Of a DNA stretch of 64,000 nt, positions 1 through 7,203 are shown piece after piece (the stretch's first letter is position 1; the number at the start of each line of letters is the position of its first letter). Origin of the DNA: Arcobacter sp. EP1 (lineage in GTDB: Bacteria > Campylobacterota > Campylobacteria > Campylobacterales > Arcobacteraceae); assembly GCA_001655195.1 (NCBI GenBank), contig LPNY01000042.1, positions 98,628 through 162,627 on the forward strand, written 5' to 3'. Below the pieces are notes generated by a model. The model worked only from the letters and a program-made list of their open reading frames with translations, did no database searches and had not been told where the DNA came from. A program made the translations under genes and the position numbers.

Positions 1-1
1 T

Positions 2-211
2 AAAGTGGGATTATCCCTTGATGGCAAATATAATGATATGTTGATTGAACTCTCTAAAAATACAGGTAAAACAAAAAGTCGTTTAGTTGAAGAAGCAATT
101 GAAGATTTATATGCACGCCAACAGAACTTAGAAAAACTTATAAAACAGTTTGACAAACAGCAAGATAGTTCTTTTGATACTCTGCGTTCAATGGTACGAA
201 ATAAATTATAA
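2..211 (+). CDS. ribbon-helix-helix-like DNA-binding protein, 5' end outside window
   Basis: The reading frame is open to the left edge, so the GTG at position 5 is probably an internal Val and the true start lies outside the window. The visible 69 residues read VGLSLDGKYNDMLIELSKN, then a helix (TGKTKSRLVEEAIEDLY) and a charged C-terminal helix. A short strand followed by two helices with an SRLVEEAI-like second helix is the usual ribbon-helix-helix (CopG/Arc-like) pattern. Such proteins are often antitoxins or autoregulators. No toxin gene follows: a secreted binding protein comes next on the same strand. Assignment rests on pattern only. Confidence 0.5.
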   Translation, partial: KVGLSLDGKYNDMLIELSKNTGKTKSRLVEEAIEDLYARQQNLEKLIKQFDKQQDSSFDTLRSMVRNKL

Positions 212-303
212 AAAATATTTTATATTTTTTGACTAAACAGCATTATCAATTTTTATTACAGTTCTTTTGTTATAATTTTACAATTTTTAACAAAGGAATA
301 GGA

Positions 304-1371
304 ATGAAGACAAAAAATGTGTTAAAACTCTTTTTAACAGCTGGGTTACTCTTTGGAGTTTCAACTCTTTTTGCAAAAGAGAAAGTTTATAAGCTAAAAC
401 TAGCAACTACTTGGGGACCAACACTCTCTCCACTGATTGATTCAGCTAAAAATATGGCTCAAATGGCAAAAACAATGTCAAATGGACGTCTAATAATTAA
501 AGTTGATGCTTCAAATAAACATAAATCACCACTTGGTATTTTAGACATGGTTAAAGGTGGTCAGTATGACATGGGACACTCTGCGTCCTACTACTGGAAA
601 GGTAAAGATATTAATACTTTACCTTTTACGTCAATGCCATTTGGATTAACGGCACCTGAACAGTATGCATGGTTTTATTACGGGGGTGGTTTAGAACTCA
701 TGCAAAAAGTTTATGAAAAGCACGGTGTATACTCATTTCCAGGAGGAAGTACTGGAGTTCAAATGGGAGGCTGGTTTCGAAAAGAGATCAAAAATTTGGA
801 TGACTTATCAGGGATAAAGATGCGTATTCCAGGATTTGCAGGGGAAATTATGGCTAAGCTTGGTGTTCAAGTTACAAATATTGCTCCAGGTGAACTTTAT
901 ACTGCATTAGATAGAAATAATATTGATGCTTTAGAGTGGGTAGGACCTTCAATGGACGTTAAAATGGGCTTTCATAAAATAGCACCTTTCTATTACACAG
1001 GATGGCATGAGCCAGCTTCGGAGATGCAATTTTTAGTAAATCAAAAAGTATTTAGAAAATTACCAAAAGATTTACGTGAAATTCTACGTGTTTCGATGCG
1101 ACTAGCTGCATACGACATGTATGCACAAAATTATGATATGAATGCTATTGCTTGGGATAAAATGAAAAAAGAGTTTCCAAATATCCAAGTAAAAACTTTT
1201 CCAAAACCAATTATGGATGCAATGAAAGCTGCAAATAAAACGTTACGTCAAGAGATGTCATCAAAATCAAAACTTTTAAAAGAGGTTTTAGATCATCAAG
1301 ATGCTTATATGAAAAAGGTTCGTGAGTGGTCTAAGATGTCAGATTATCTTTATTTACAAGACAATATCTAA
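304..1371 (+). CDS. TRAP transporter substrate-binding protein, TakP-like (2-oxoacid type)
   Basis: Periplasmic solute receptor of the DctP/TakP family, 355 residues, the normal family length. I chose ATG 304 over the longer frame because a purine-rich ribosome site (AAAGGAATAGG) precedes it and the product then begins with a clean signal peptide ending near LFA (residue 24). Family hallmarks are MRIPGFAGEIMAKLG, the GELYTALDRNNIDALEWVGP block and the TGWHEP motif. EWVGP with GWHEP is typical of the subgroup that binds 2-oxo acids such as pyruvate, as in TakP. No DctQ or DctM membrane subunit lies in the window, so the permease must be elsewhere. A nearby 2-hydroxyacid dehydrogenase fits a 2-oxoacid theme, but that link is inference. 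Confidence 0.85.
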   Translation: MKTKNVLKLFLTAGLLFGVSTLFAKEKVYKLKLATTWGPTLSPLIDSAKNMAQMAKTMSNGRLIIKVDASNKHKSPLGILDMVKGGQYDMGHSASYYWKGKDINTLPFTSMPFGLTAPEQYAWFYYGGGLELMQKVYEKHGVYSFPGGSTGVQMGGWFRKEIKNLDDLSGIKMRIPGFAGEIMAKLGVQVTNIAPGELYTALDRNNIDALEWVGPSMDVKMGFHKIAPFYYTGWHEPASEMQFLVNQKVFRKLPKDLREILRVSMRLAAYDMYAQNYDMNAIAWDKMKKEFPNIQVKTFPKPIMDAMKAANKTLRQEMSSKSKLLKEVLDHQDAYMKKVREWSKMSDYLYLQDNI

Positions 1372-1395
1372 AAGAGTCCCTAAAAAGGGCTCTTT
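1371..1395. terminator. bidirectional terminator hairpin
   Basis: AAAGAG-T-CCC pairs with GGG-CTCTTT across a short A-rich loop, with one bulged T. It lies between two convergent genes, starting at the stop codon of the TRAP binding protein and touching the stop of the iron-sulfur gene on the other strand. It probably serves both. Confidence 0.65.
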
Positions 1396-2176
1396 AGAAA
1401 CTATTTGGATTAAAACCACCGCTAGGGTCAAACCCACCAGAAGGGTTAAATCCTCCGGTTGGATCAAACCCTGTATCAAACTCATTTCCAATTGTTGCAA
1501 AGTTTTGTAGTGTTGGATCCTCATACCCTGCTTGAACTGATTTCATACGTAAATTCATAATATCACTTTTTGGATCAATAAATTGCGGACAAACTAAGGT
1601 ACAGTTACCACATAGCGTGCAATCCCATACTCCATTGAGTTGAATATTATTAATAATACTCTTTTCATCGCCTTCACGTTTGTCATTAACATATCGTAAT
1701 GCCCGTGTTAACGCATATGGACCTAGAAAGTCTTTATTAACCTCTAATACAGGGCATGAACTGTAACAACTTTGACATAATATACAGTTGCTTTGTCTAT
1801 CTATTTTCTTTTCATCTTCATTGGTTATTTCACTCTCTTGATACTGGTGTAAAAAACTATGACTTTTATTTAAAACTTTTTGTTCATGTTCTAAATCAAC
1901 CACTAAGTCCCGTAAAACTGCTGTATAAGAGAGTGGTTCGATAAAATCACCCTCGTTGAGTTTAGTTTTACATGCTAGTCTTTCAACACCATTGACTTTA
2001 ACTGCACATGATCCACAAACTCCACTCTCACAACCACATCTAAAAGTTAACGTACTATCTTTTTTCTCTTTTATGAATTGCAAACCTTCTAAAACTGTTT
2101 TTTTATTTTCAAGTTGGGTCTCTAACTCTTCAATAAAACTTTTACCATTATTAGTTCTATTTATTTTGATTATCAT
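1394..2176 (-). CDS. SdhB/FrdB-like iron-sulfur subunit with Gly-Phe repeat tail
   Basis: Electron-transfer subunit of a succinate dehydrogenase/fumarate reductase-type enzyme, 260 residues. An N-terminal [2Fe-2S] ferredoxin domain has CGCESGVCGSC (47-57) plus C69. The C-terminal dicluster domain has CILCQSCYSSCP (131-142) and CTLCGNCTLVCP (186-197). In classical SdhB/FrdB the second motif lacks one Cys and holds [3Fe-4S]; here all four are present, suggesting a second [4Fe-4S]. After about residue 230 comes a low-complexity tail alternating GGFNPSGG and GFDPSGG. The start overlaps the flavoprotein stop by 4 bp (ATGA), so the two are translationally coupled. No membrane anchor gene is adjacent. 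Confidence 0.85.
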   Translation of the reverse strand: MIIKINRTNNGKSFIEELETQLENKKTVLEGLQFIKEKKDSTLTFRCGCESGVCGSCAVKVNGVERLACKTKLNEGDFIEPLSYTAVLRDLVVDLEHEQKVLNKSHSFLHQYQESEITNEDEKKIDRQSNCILCQSCYSSCPVLEVNKDFLGPYALTRALRYVNDKREGDEKSIINNIQLNGVWDCTLCGNCTLVCPQFIDPKSDIMNLRMKSVQAGYEDPTLQNFATIGNEFDTGFDPTGGFNPSGGFDPSGGFNPNSF

Positions 2177-3789
2177 GTAATGTCCTCAAATAAAATACTC
2201 AAAGTTTCATCACTATTTTTATAAATAGTTGAATTTTTACAAAGCGACTCTTTTTCGACAGGAAAATCTGTTCTAAAATGTGCGCCCCTGCTCTCTTTTC
2301 GCATTTTTGCACCCAATAATACAGCCTCACCAAGTTCTAACATATTTTTAAATTCAATAAATTCTACTAGATTTTTATTATAAAATTGGCTTTTATCCCT
2401 AATACCCATATTCTTTAGATCTTTCTTCCACTTATTTACTTGAATAATTAATGAATCAATTTTCTCTTCATTTCTAAAGAGACCCAAGTTATTAAAAAAT
2501 GCTCTTCCCATATCTTCTTTTATTTCATAAAAGTTAATTGTTGAATCTTGTGTAAAGTAGTTTTTAACGCTTTTATGCGTTTTTGTTAAAATACTTTGGC
2601 TATTTTGAATTGATTTTGATTTATTTGCTGCATTTACTCCTGCAATTTTTCCAAATGTGATTATCTCTTGTAGGGAATTTCCACCTAATCTATTTGCTCC
2701 ATGGATACCAACTTGGCTACACTCACCACAAGCATATAGATTCTCTAAAGATGTTTCACATGAAACATTGGTTTTAATTCCTCCCATGCAGTAGTGTGCT
2801 GCAGGATTTATGGGTAATAACTCTTTAGTTATATCAATATTCATAAACTCTTTTGCTAATCGACGCTCTTGTGGCATAACAGCATCTATTTTTTCTTCAC
2901 CTATATGTCTAAGATCTAAAAAGACCTCTTCATTTTTTATCTGTTTAGAGTATATCGCTCGAGCTACTTCATCCCGTGGTTTTAATTCATCAATAAAACG
3001 TTTTTCATCTTTATTTACTAAATAACCACCTTCGCCTCGTGCACTCTCACTAATAAGTATATTATTACCTTTCATTGCTGTTGGATGGAATTGAATCATC
3101 TCCATATTTGAAAGTTTTGCTCCAGCTCGTAATGCTGCAGCAACTCCATCTCCTGTTGTTGCATGTGAGTTTGTTGTAAATTTGTTATAAATATTACTGT
3201 ATCCACCTGTTGCAAGGATAGTAGTTTTAGCAAAAATCGATATAACTTCTGAAGACTTTATGCACAAGAAATCCGCGCCAATGATTTTATTATTCTCTTT
3301 TATTAAATCAAGAAGTTGATACTCATTTAAAAAGTCAATTTCTTCTTTGATACAGTTATCATATAAAGAGTGTAGGATTTTTAACCCAGTATAATCAGAG
3401 CTATAGCATGTCCTTATTTTCGAGGCTGCACCGAATTTTCTTTGAGCTATCTTGTTCTCTTTGTCTCGACTAAATGGTACACCTATTGTATCAAGCCACT
3501 TTATTGTTTTTGGAGCATTTTGGCACATTATTTTTGTGGCTTCTAAGCTACCTAAACCATGGCTTCCCTTTAATGTATCATTAATATGAGATTGAATATC
3601 TTCTTGTGACTCTTCACGGCTGGCATTAATTCCACCTTGGGCTTGACAGGTTTGTGAATGGGTAGGATAGGTTTTGGAGACAACTAGTACATTTACATTG
3701 GATTTTTTTGCTTCTAGTGCAGCAGTTAAACCAGAACCACCAGATCCAATGACAAGAACATCTATATTTTGAAACAAATTTTTTTTCAT
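2173..3789 (-). CDS. SdhA/FrdA-like flavoprotein subunit (succinate/fumarate oxidoreductase family)
   Basis: FAD-dependent catalytic subunit, 538 residues, slightly shorter than usual SdhA. Visible motifs are the dinucleotide fold GSGGSGL (about 15-21), H44 in THSQTCQAQGGINA where classical enzymes attach FAD covalently, the substrate-site block FHPTAM, ARGEGG, the Arg of RDEVARAI, HYCMGGI and GANRLGGNSL near the C-terminus. It has no Tat signal, unlike methylmenaquinol:fumarate reductases, so it should act in the cytoplasm. It is the middle gene of a three-gene operon: a Phd-like gene ends 1 bp upstream and the Fe-S subunit overlaps its stop. Direction (succinate oxidation, fumarate reduction or another substrate) cannot be decided from sequence. 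Confidence 0.87.
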   Translation of the reverse strand: MKKNLFQNIDVLVIGSGGSGLTAALEAKKSNVNVLVVSKTYPTHSQTCQAQGGINASREESQEDIQSHINDTLKGSHGLGSLEATKIMCQNAPKTIKWLDTIGVPFSRDKENKIAQRKFGAASKIRTCYSSDYTGLKILHSLYDNCIKEEIDFLNEYQLLDLIKENNKIIGADFLCIKSSEVISIFAKTTILATGGYSNIYNKFTTNSHATTGDGVAAALRAGAKLSNMEMIQFHPTAMKGNNILISESARGEGGYLVNKDEKRFIDELKPRDEVARAIYSKQIKNEEVFLDLRHIGEEKIDAVMPQERRLAKEFMNIDITKELLPINPAAHYCMGGIKTNVSCETSLENLYACGECSQVGIHGANRLGGNSLQEIITFGKIAGVNAANKSKSIQNSQSILTKTHKSVKNYFTQDSTINFYEIKEDMGRAFFNNLGLFRNEEKIDSLIIQVNKWKKDLKNMGIRDKSQFYNKNLVEFIEFKNMLELGEAVLLGAKMRKESRGAHFRTDFPVEKESLCKNSTIYKNSDETLSILFEDIT

Positions 3790-3790
3790 T

Positions 3791-4183
3791 TTAGTCCCAA
3801 AACTCTTTTAGTTTTTGTTTGTCTTCATCTAACTCATCTAATGCAATTGCATCAATTTTTTCCAAAGCACTTTTAAGTTCTTCGTCATTGATTTCTTTCT
3901 CTTTTGAGGATTCTATTTGAGGTTTCTCTTCAACGACTTTTGTAACTTCGTTTTTTGATGTTTTTTTATCTGATATTTGTGTGCCTGACTTTAATGCCAA
4001 ATACTCCTTCATGATTCTTTCATATTTATCAAACTCCATTAAGAGAAAACTTGGTTTCCCATCACGTAAGATAACTGCTTTTTCAATCTCATTTTTTGAG
4101 AGTTTATCAAAGAGACTTTTACTCTTTCTTATGAGCTGTGTCGATGAAACCATTTCATCTGATTTATATTGAAGAAAATTCAT
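3791..4183 (-). CDS. Phd/YefM-like antitoxin-domain protein heading the SdhAB-like operon
   Basis: A 130-residue protein. Its first ~65 residues (MVSSTQLIRKSKSLFDKLSK, then EKAVILRDGKPSFLLMEFDKYERI) match the Phd/YefM antitoxin fold: an N-terminal DNA-binding strand-helix unit followed by a 'RDGKPSFLLM' strand. The second half is a highly charged Lys/Glu-rich, probably disordered segment ending in KLKEFWD. No toxin (Doc, YoeB) is adjacent. The next gene, 1 bp downstream, is the flavoprotein. A palindrome lies about 20 bp upstream of the start. It may be an autoregulatory repressor recruited to a metabolic operon rather than half of a toxin-antitoxin pair; this is inference. Confidence 0.55.
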   Translation of the reverse strand: MNFLQYKSDEMVSSTQLIRKSKSLFDKLSKNEIEKAVILRDGKPSFLLMEFDKYERIMKEYLALKSGTQISDKKTSKNEVTKVVEEKPQIESSKEKEINDEELKSALEKIDAIALDELDEDKQKLKEFWD

Positions 4184-4203
4184 TACTTATCCTTGTATTT
4201 ATA

Positions 4204-4221
4204 TACATATTATGATATGTA
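4204..4221. promoter_or_regulatory. palindromic operator candidate, copy B
   Basis: TACATAT-TATG-ATATGTA is a perfect 7+4+7 palindrome about 20 bp upstream of the Phd-like gene on the minus strand. It overlaps the last codons of the hydroxyacid dehydrogenase gene. The same half-sites with a different 4-nt centre occur at 5149-5166. Confidence 0.5.
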
Positions 4222-5136
4222 TTTTGATATGTTCTCTATTATGCCATCTTTCAATTTATTTCTAGCTTCAATGGATGACCATCCGATATGTGGTGTTATA
4301 ATTAAATTATGTTTATTTATTATCTCTTTCAGTGGTGATGTAGTTTGTAATGGCTCTGTCTCAACTACATCAAGCCCACAATATAGGGTTTTATTTGCTA
4401 AAATATCTACAAGATCCTTTTCATTGATTATTCCACCACGACCTAAATTTAATAAAATACTTCCATCCTTAATCAAATTTAAATTTGTTTTATTAATCAT
4501 ATTATTAGTTGTATCATTAAATGGACAATGAATACTAATTATATCAGATTCTCTTAGTAGACTTTCCAGTGATTTTTGTTTGTATTTAGTATTATTGTTC
4601 TTTCCTGATGTTGAGTGGTAGCTCACATTACATCCAAAGGAGTTTGCAATTTTTGCAACCTGCTCTCCAATATTTCCTAATCCAATGATGCCCCAGTTTT
4701 TGTCTTTTAATTCAAAGAATGGTTTGTCTATATGGGTAAATATTTCTGACTTTTCCCATGAACCTTCTTTTACATAGTTCGAATAGTAGTTTGTTTTTCC
4801 AATAAGCTCTAAAGCTAGAGCAAAAGTTGTTTGAGCAACACTATGTGTAGAATAACCGGATACATTTTTTACTTCTATACCTTCCATTCTAGCGCTTTCC
4901 AAGTCTACATTATTCATTCCAGTAGCTGCGATGCAGATAAGTTTTATATTACTATTTTTTATGATTTCTTTGTCAATGACTACTTTATTTGTAATTACAA
5001 TATCGGCATTTTTAACTCTTTTTAGCGTCTCTTCTTTGTTTGTTGTTTCGTATATTGTGACATTCCCAAATTGATTAAATTCACTTAAATCAATATCATT
5101 GCCAATGGTTTTTCTATCTAAAAAAACTAATTCCAT
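4210..5136 (-). CDS. D-isomer-specific 2-hydroxyacid dehydrogenase
   Basis: NAD-dependent reductase of 2-oxo acids to D-2-hydroxy acids (hydroxypyruvate/glycerate or D-lactate type), 308 residues. The Rossmann motif is GLGNIG in WGIIGLGNIGEQ. The catalytic triad of the family is visible as Arg in NLGRGGIINEKDL, Glu in DVVETEPL and His in TPHIGWSS. The segment ATGMNNVDLESARMEGIEV is typical of the family's N-terminal catalytic domain. It is preceded by an AAAGGA ribosome site that sits beside the 3' arm of a palindrome. The gene is followed at once by the Phd-SdhAB-like operon on the same strand. Substrate is not determinable; glycerate dehydrogenase (HprA) is one option. Confidence 0.85.
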   Translation of the reverse strand: MELVFLDRKTIGNDIDLSEFNQFGNVTIYETTNKEETLKRVKNADIVITNKVVIDKEIIKNSNIKLICIAATGMNNVDLESARMEGIEVKNVSGYSTHSVAQTTFALALELIGKTNYYSNYVKEGSWEKSEIFTHIDKPFFELKDKNWGIIGLGNIGEQVAKIANSFGCNVSYHSTSGKNNNTKYKQKSLESLLRESDIISIHCPFNDTTNNMINKTNLNLIKDGSILLNLGRGGIINEKDLVDILANKTLYCGLDVVETEPLQTTSPLKEIINKHNLIITPHIGWSSIEARNKLKDGIIENISKYIS

Positions 5137-5148
5137 TATGTATTCCTT

Positions 5149-5166
5149 TACATATCTTTATATGTA
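5149..5166. promoter_or_regulatory. palindromic operator candidate, copy A
   Basis: TACATAT-CTTT-ATATGTA, extended by CTT/AAG on the flanks to a 10-bp stem (5146-5169), lies 13 bp upstream of the hydroxyacid dehydrogenase start. On the transcript its 3' arm runs into the AAAGGA ribosome site, so it could act as an operator or as an SD-masking hairpin. It shares both half-sites with copy B at 4204-4221. Confidence 0.5.
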
Positions 5167-5231
5167 AAGTATCAAAAAATAGTTAAATATCAAATAAGGG
5201 GTAAGAATTTAGATTTAAGTTGTTAGTAAAG

Positions 5232-5254
5232 TGCGTTGAAATGGATTCAACGCA
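5232..5254 (-). terminator. hairpin downstream of phoH
   Basis: TGCGTTGAA and TTCAACGCA form a perfect 9-bp stem with a 5-nt loop, 6 bp beyond the phoH stop codon. The T-run after it is weak, so termination is likely but not certain. It would end the long ksgA-to-phoH operon. Confidence 0.55.
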
Positions 5255-5259
5255 TTTAA

Positions 5260-6672
5260 CTATTTGTTTTCAGTAGAAAAAGTATTTTCTGCCCACTCAG
5301 TAATTGGACCACGTAATACTTTTTTAAGTTCAATAGCAAAAAGATTGACTAGTTCTTGCTCTTCTTTTGTTGATTTAAGTAGGGTTGTTAGAGAGTTGGT
5401 ATATTTATTCACATAAAAGTTGTCTATTTGTTTATTACTTCCAAGAATAACCACTTTACAGCTGTTATCAATTCGTGATAGTACCATTTGCATTGTTTTG
5501 TTAGACATATTTTGTGCTTCATCAATAATTACAAAAGCATTAGAGAGGGTTCTCCCTCTCATTTCTCCAACCCACATGGTTTCAATAGAGTAGTTTTGAA
5601 TCATTTGATCAATTCGTGATGTCACTTCTTGATCATCTAATTCAATGATTTCATTCTGTTTTCTATTTTGGCGTTTCTTTTTATACTCACTTCGTACAAT
5701 ATAATCTAAACTGTCCATTAAGGGGTGGTTATAAATGGCAAATTTTTCTTCATTTCCAGGAAGGTATCCTACATCTTCACCTTTATCCAATGATTCAATA
5801 GAGTTTCGAATATAGATAATACGTTGATAGTGCTTATTTCTAATCAATTTTAACGCACCAGAAAGGGCTAATAGAGTTTTTCCTGACCCTGCCTTAGCTT
5901 CAACGATTAAAACGTTGTAGAACATGCTTAAAATTGCATTTGAAAAGAAGAGTTGCTCTTTATTTAACGGTGTAATGATTTGGTTTCTAATTTCATCTTC
6001 ATCTAAAACTCTAATTTTTTTATTGTGAATATTTGCTAACAAGACTTGATCTGAACTTTTTACTTTAAAGCAGTACGAGAAGTTATCACTATTATATTCG
6101 GGGTCATATTGATAGATATCTGCATTTTCAATATGCTCTAAGTCTTCAAATTTTATTTCAACGGTTTTGACAAATTCATGAACAATGGAGTCTTTATTTG
6201 AACCTAACAGCGAATCTGTTTGAATATTTAGTGACATTGCACGTGTTCTTGCCATAATATCAAGGGATAAAAAGCTAACACTGTTTTGGTAATAATGGCT
6301 AGAAAACTGTGCTATTTCTAGGATTTTCCTATCATTGATAATATTTAGGGCTACATTTTTAGTATTTACACTGTAAGCCTCTTTTGAAATTACATCAACT
6401 ACCGCTTTTTGAGTATCTGTTACTTCAAGTCGGATGATATTGTGTCCATCAATTGATTTTGACTCAATGGTTTTAGAATCCTCTAATATACGAGCGAACT
6501 CTCTAGCTTGAAAGTTAATTTCATCAAAACCACTTTTTTTTGTATCAATTTCATCCAGTACCGTTTCAGGCAAGATGATAAGGTTTTTACTCTCATCGGC
6601 AACTTTGAAGATGTTTTTAGCATCTTCAAGTAAAATATTGGTATCAAGTACGTAGTATTTTTCAAATGTCAT
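5260..6672 (-). CDS. PIN-PhoH fusion ATPase/ribonuclease
   Basis: Two-domain protein of 470 residues. The N-terminal PIN nuclease domain starts YYVLDTNILLEDAKN, with the conserved first Asp and later ETVLDEIDTKKSG acidic residues. The C-terminal PhoH-type P-loop ATPase has Walker A AKAGSGKT (about residue 260) and Walker B FVIIDEAQNMS. This architecture matches PhoH2/YlaK proteins, which couple RNA cleavage with an SF1-like helicase ATPase. It starts with a 4-bp overlap with hemJ and is the last gene of the operon. Single-domain PhoH proteins lack the PIN part, so I keep this as the fusion type. No upstream PhoAT-type antitoxin is present. Confidence 0.85.
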   Translation of the reverse strand: MTFEKYYVLDTNILLEDAKNIFKVADESKNLIILPETVLDEIDTKKSGFDEINFQAREFARILEDSKTIESKSIDGHNIIRLEVTDTQKAVVDVISKEAYSVNTKNVALNIINDRKILEIAQFSSHYYQNSVSFLSLDIMARTRAMSLNIQTDSLLGSNKDSIVHEFVKTVEIKFEDLEHIENADIYQYDPEYNSDNFSYCFKVKSSDQVLLANIHNKKIRVLDEDEIRNQIITPLNKEQLFFSNAILSMFYNVLIVEAKAGSGKTLLALSGALKLIRNKHYQRIIYIRNSIESLDKGEDVGYLPGNEEKFAIYNHPLMDSLDYIVRSEYKKKRQNRKQNEIIELDDQEVTSRIDQMIQNYSIETMWVGEMRGRTLSNAFVIIDEAQNMSNKTMQMVLSRIDNSCKVVILGSNKQIDNFYVNKYTNSLTTLLKSTKEEQELVNLFAIELKKVLRGPITEWAENTFSTENK

Positions 6673-7181
6673 TTTACATCTTTTGGTTTTTGTTTCATTA
6701 CTTTATAAATAATAAAAGTGCCTACAACTAGCGTTATTAAGGTAAATAAAACAGAAAAAGTTTTTGTAATTACATAACCTACAATAAGAAGTGACAGAAC
6801 AGTTGGTACTTCATTATAAGCTCTAAAAAAGTTTCCGCTTTCTGGGTAGATTCCTTGTTCTAGGTTTTTTCTGAAGTGTTCAAGTGAAAATGAGTACATG
6901 ATTAGAAGAATAACAAAAAATATTTTTCCATAAAGCCATCCATCAATTAAGGCAGGATTCATATAAATCATAACCATTCCACTTAAAACTGTCGCCCACA
7001 TTGCTGGAAGACCAATGTATTTATACATTTTTAACTCTTGGATTTTAACTACTTCCACAAAATCAGGTTTATTTTTATGTTCTGTGTGATAAACGTAAAG
7101 ACGTGGTTGGTAAAATAGCATTGCCATCCATGACATCATTGCCATAATGTGAAAAATTACTATCCATGAATAGTATTCCAT
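6669..7181 (-). CDS. hemJ: HemJ-type protoporphyrinogen IX oxidase
   Basis: Integral membrane protein of 170 residues with about five hydrophobic segments. Family signatures are the N-terminal His in WIVIFHIMAMMSWMAMLFYQ, an Arg and His in PRLYVYH, the central LKMYKYIGLPAMWATVLSG and the block HFRKNLEQG...FFRAYNEVPTVL, close to the family's HS-x-K-FFR-x-x-NE-x-PT. HemJ converts protoporphyrinogen to protoporphyrin in the penultimate step of haem synthesis at the cytoplasmic membrane. It was often annotated as a CopD-like or UPF0093 protein. The gene overlaps phoH by 4 bp and follows rarA. Confidence 0.8.
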   Translation of the reverse strand: MEYYSWIVIFHIMAMMSWMAMLFYQPRLYVYHTEHKNKPDFVEVVKIQELKMYKYIGLPAMWATVLSGMVMIYMNPALIDGWLYGKIFFVILLIMYSFSLEHFRKNLEQGIYPESGNFFRAYNEVPTVLSLLIVGYVITKTFSVLFTLITLVVGTFIIYKVMKQKPKDVK

Positions 7182-7203
7182 ATATTTTCCTTTTTAAGTT
7201 CTT

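Noticed and set aside
229-303. N-terminal extension of the TRAP binding protein frame
   Set aside because: No ribosome site before it, and the signal peptide sits after ATG 304.
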